Assembly (NCBI GenBank): GCA_958348225.1
Contig: CATVYG010000026.1
Location: 1 to 32,656, forward strand
Direction of reading: 5' to 3'
Origin: an uncultured Collinsella sp.
GTDB lineage: Bacteria; Actinomycetota; Coriobacteriia; Coriobacteriales; Coriobacteriaceae
Length of the DNA stretch: 32,656 nucleotides
Shown piece by piece: positions 32,604-32,656 of the stretch; position 1 is the first letter of the stretch, and each line of letters begins with the position of its first letter. Under the pieces are notes generated by a model that was not told the DNA's origin, made no database searches, and saw only the letters and a list, made by a program, of their open reading frames with translations. The position numbers and the translations under genes are program-made.

Positions 32604-32656
32604 AGGCTCTGTTAGACCAGGATTGACATTCCGCCCCGTCATCTTCTTGCGATTGC

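Noticed and set aside
32604..32656. TTGACA at 32623 as the promoter of a following gene
   Set aside because: No -10 within 16-19 bases inside the window, and the gene itself is not visible.

Overview
The window is GC-rich, densely coded bacterial chromosome. Gene content and order (prfA, prmC, a tsaC-type gene, glpK, upp, a nine-gene ATP synthase operon, murA, an LCP protein), with GTG/TTG starts and many short palindromic intergenic repeats, suggest an actinobacterial gut anaerobe of the Coriobacteriia, most likely Collinsella or a close relative. That assignment rests on recalled genome style, not on a search.

Region 1 (1-6051) is the most unusual part. It looks like a self-contained prenylated-FMN (prFMN) decarboxylase cassette: an LpdD-like domain fused to a Nudix/isopentenyl-diphosphate isomerase (IDI) domain, a DASS/SLC13-type anion transporter, a UbiD-family decarboxylase, a UbiX flavin prenyltransferase, and a MerR-family regulator broken by a frameshift in this sequence. 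The logic would be: IDI-like domain handles the C5 prenyl donor, UbiX makes prFMN, the LpdD-like domain helps deliver or mature it, UbiD decarboxylates, and the transporter imports the acid. A nearly identical 23-bp dyad with a TTG(A/C)CT box, laid out like a MerR-type operator, precedes both transcription units. The IDI domain keeps its metal ligands, but the usual catalytic cysteine position is alanine and a cysteine sits one residue earlier. The cassette is bracketed and interrupted by copies of one palindromic repeat, which supplies the stop codons of the fusion gene and of merR.

Region 2 (6052-12623) holds a membrane-anchored protein of unknown function, an aldose-1-epimerase-like protein, a polar amino acid ABC importer (lipoprotein, permease, ATPase) and an M20 peptidase.

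Region 3 (12624-19914) carries prfA, a 722-bp repeat-rich gap, a prmC with a large acidic/Ala-rich insertion, a hicAB toxin-antitoxin pair with a palindromic promoter, a tsaC/sua5-type gene, glpK and upp.

Region 4 (20029-27076) is the ATP synthase operon, an AtpI-like membrane protein followed by atpB-E-F-H-A-G-D-C, with several 1-11 bp overlaps and a terminator. The b subunit has an N-terminal signal-peptide-like segment.

Region 5 (27090-32603) has murA and an LCP cell-wall ligase, then on the minus strand pepT, divergent from a short DtxR-type repressor across a perfect palindrome, and a homocysteine S-methyltransferase-like gene. Three related structured elements (7991-8114, 13944-14083, 29622-29757) share fixed linkers but have stems that differ by compensatory changes; two of them contain the same terminator core in opposite orientations.
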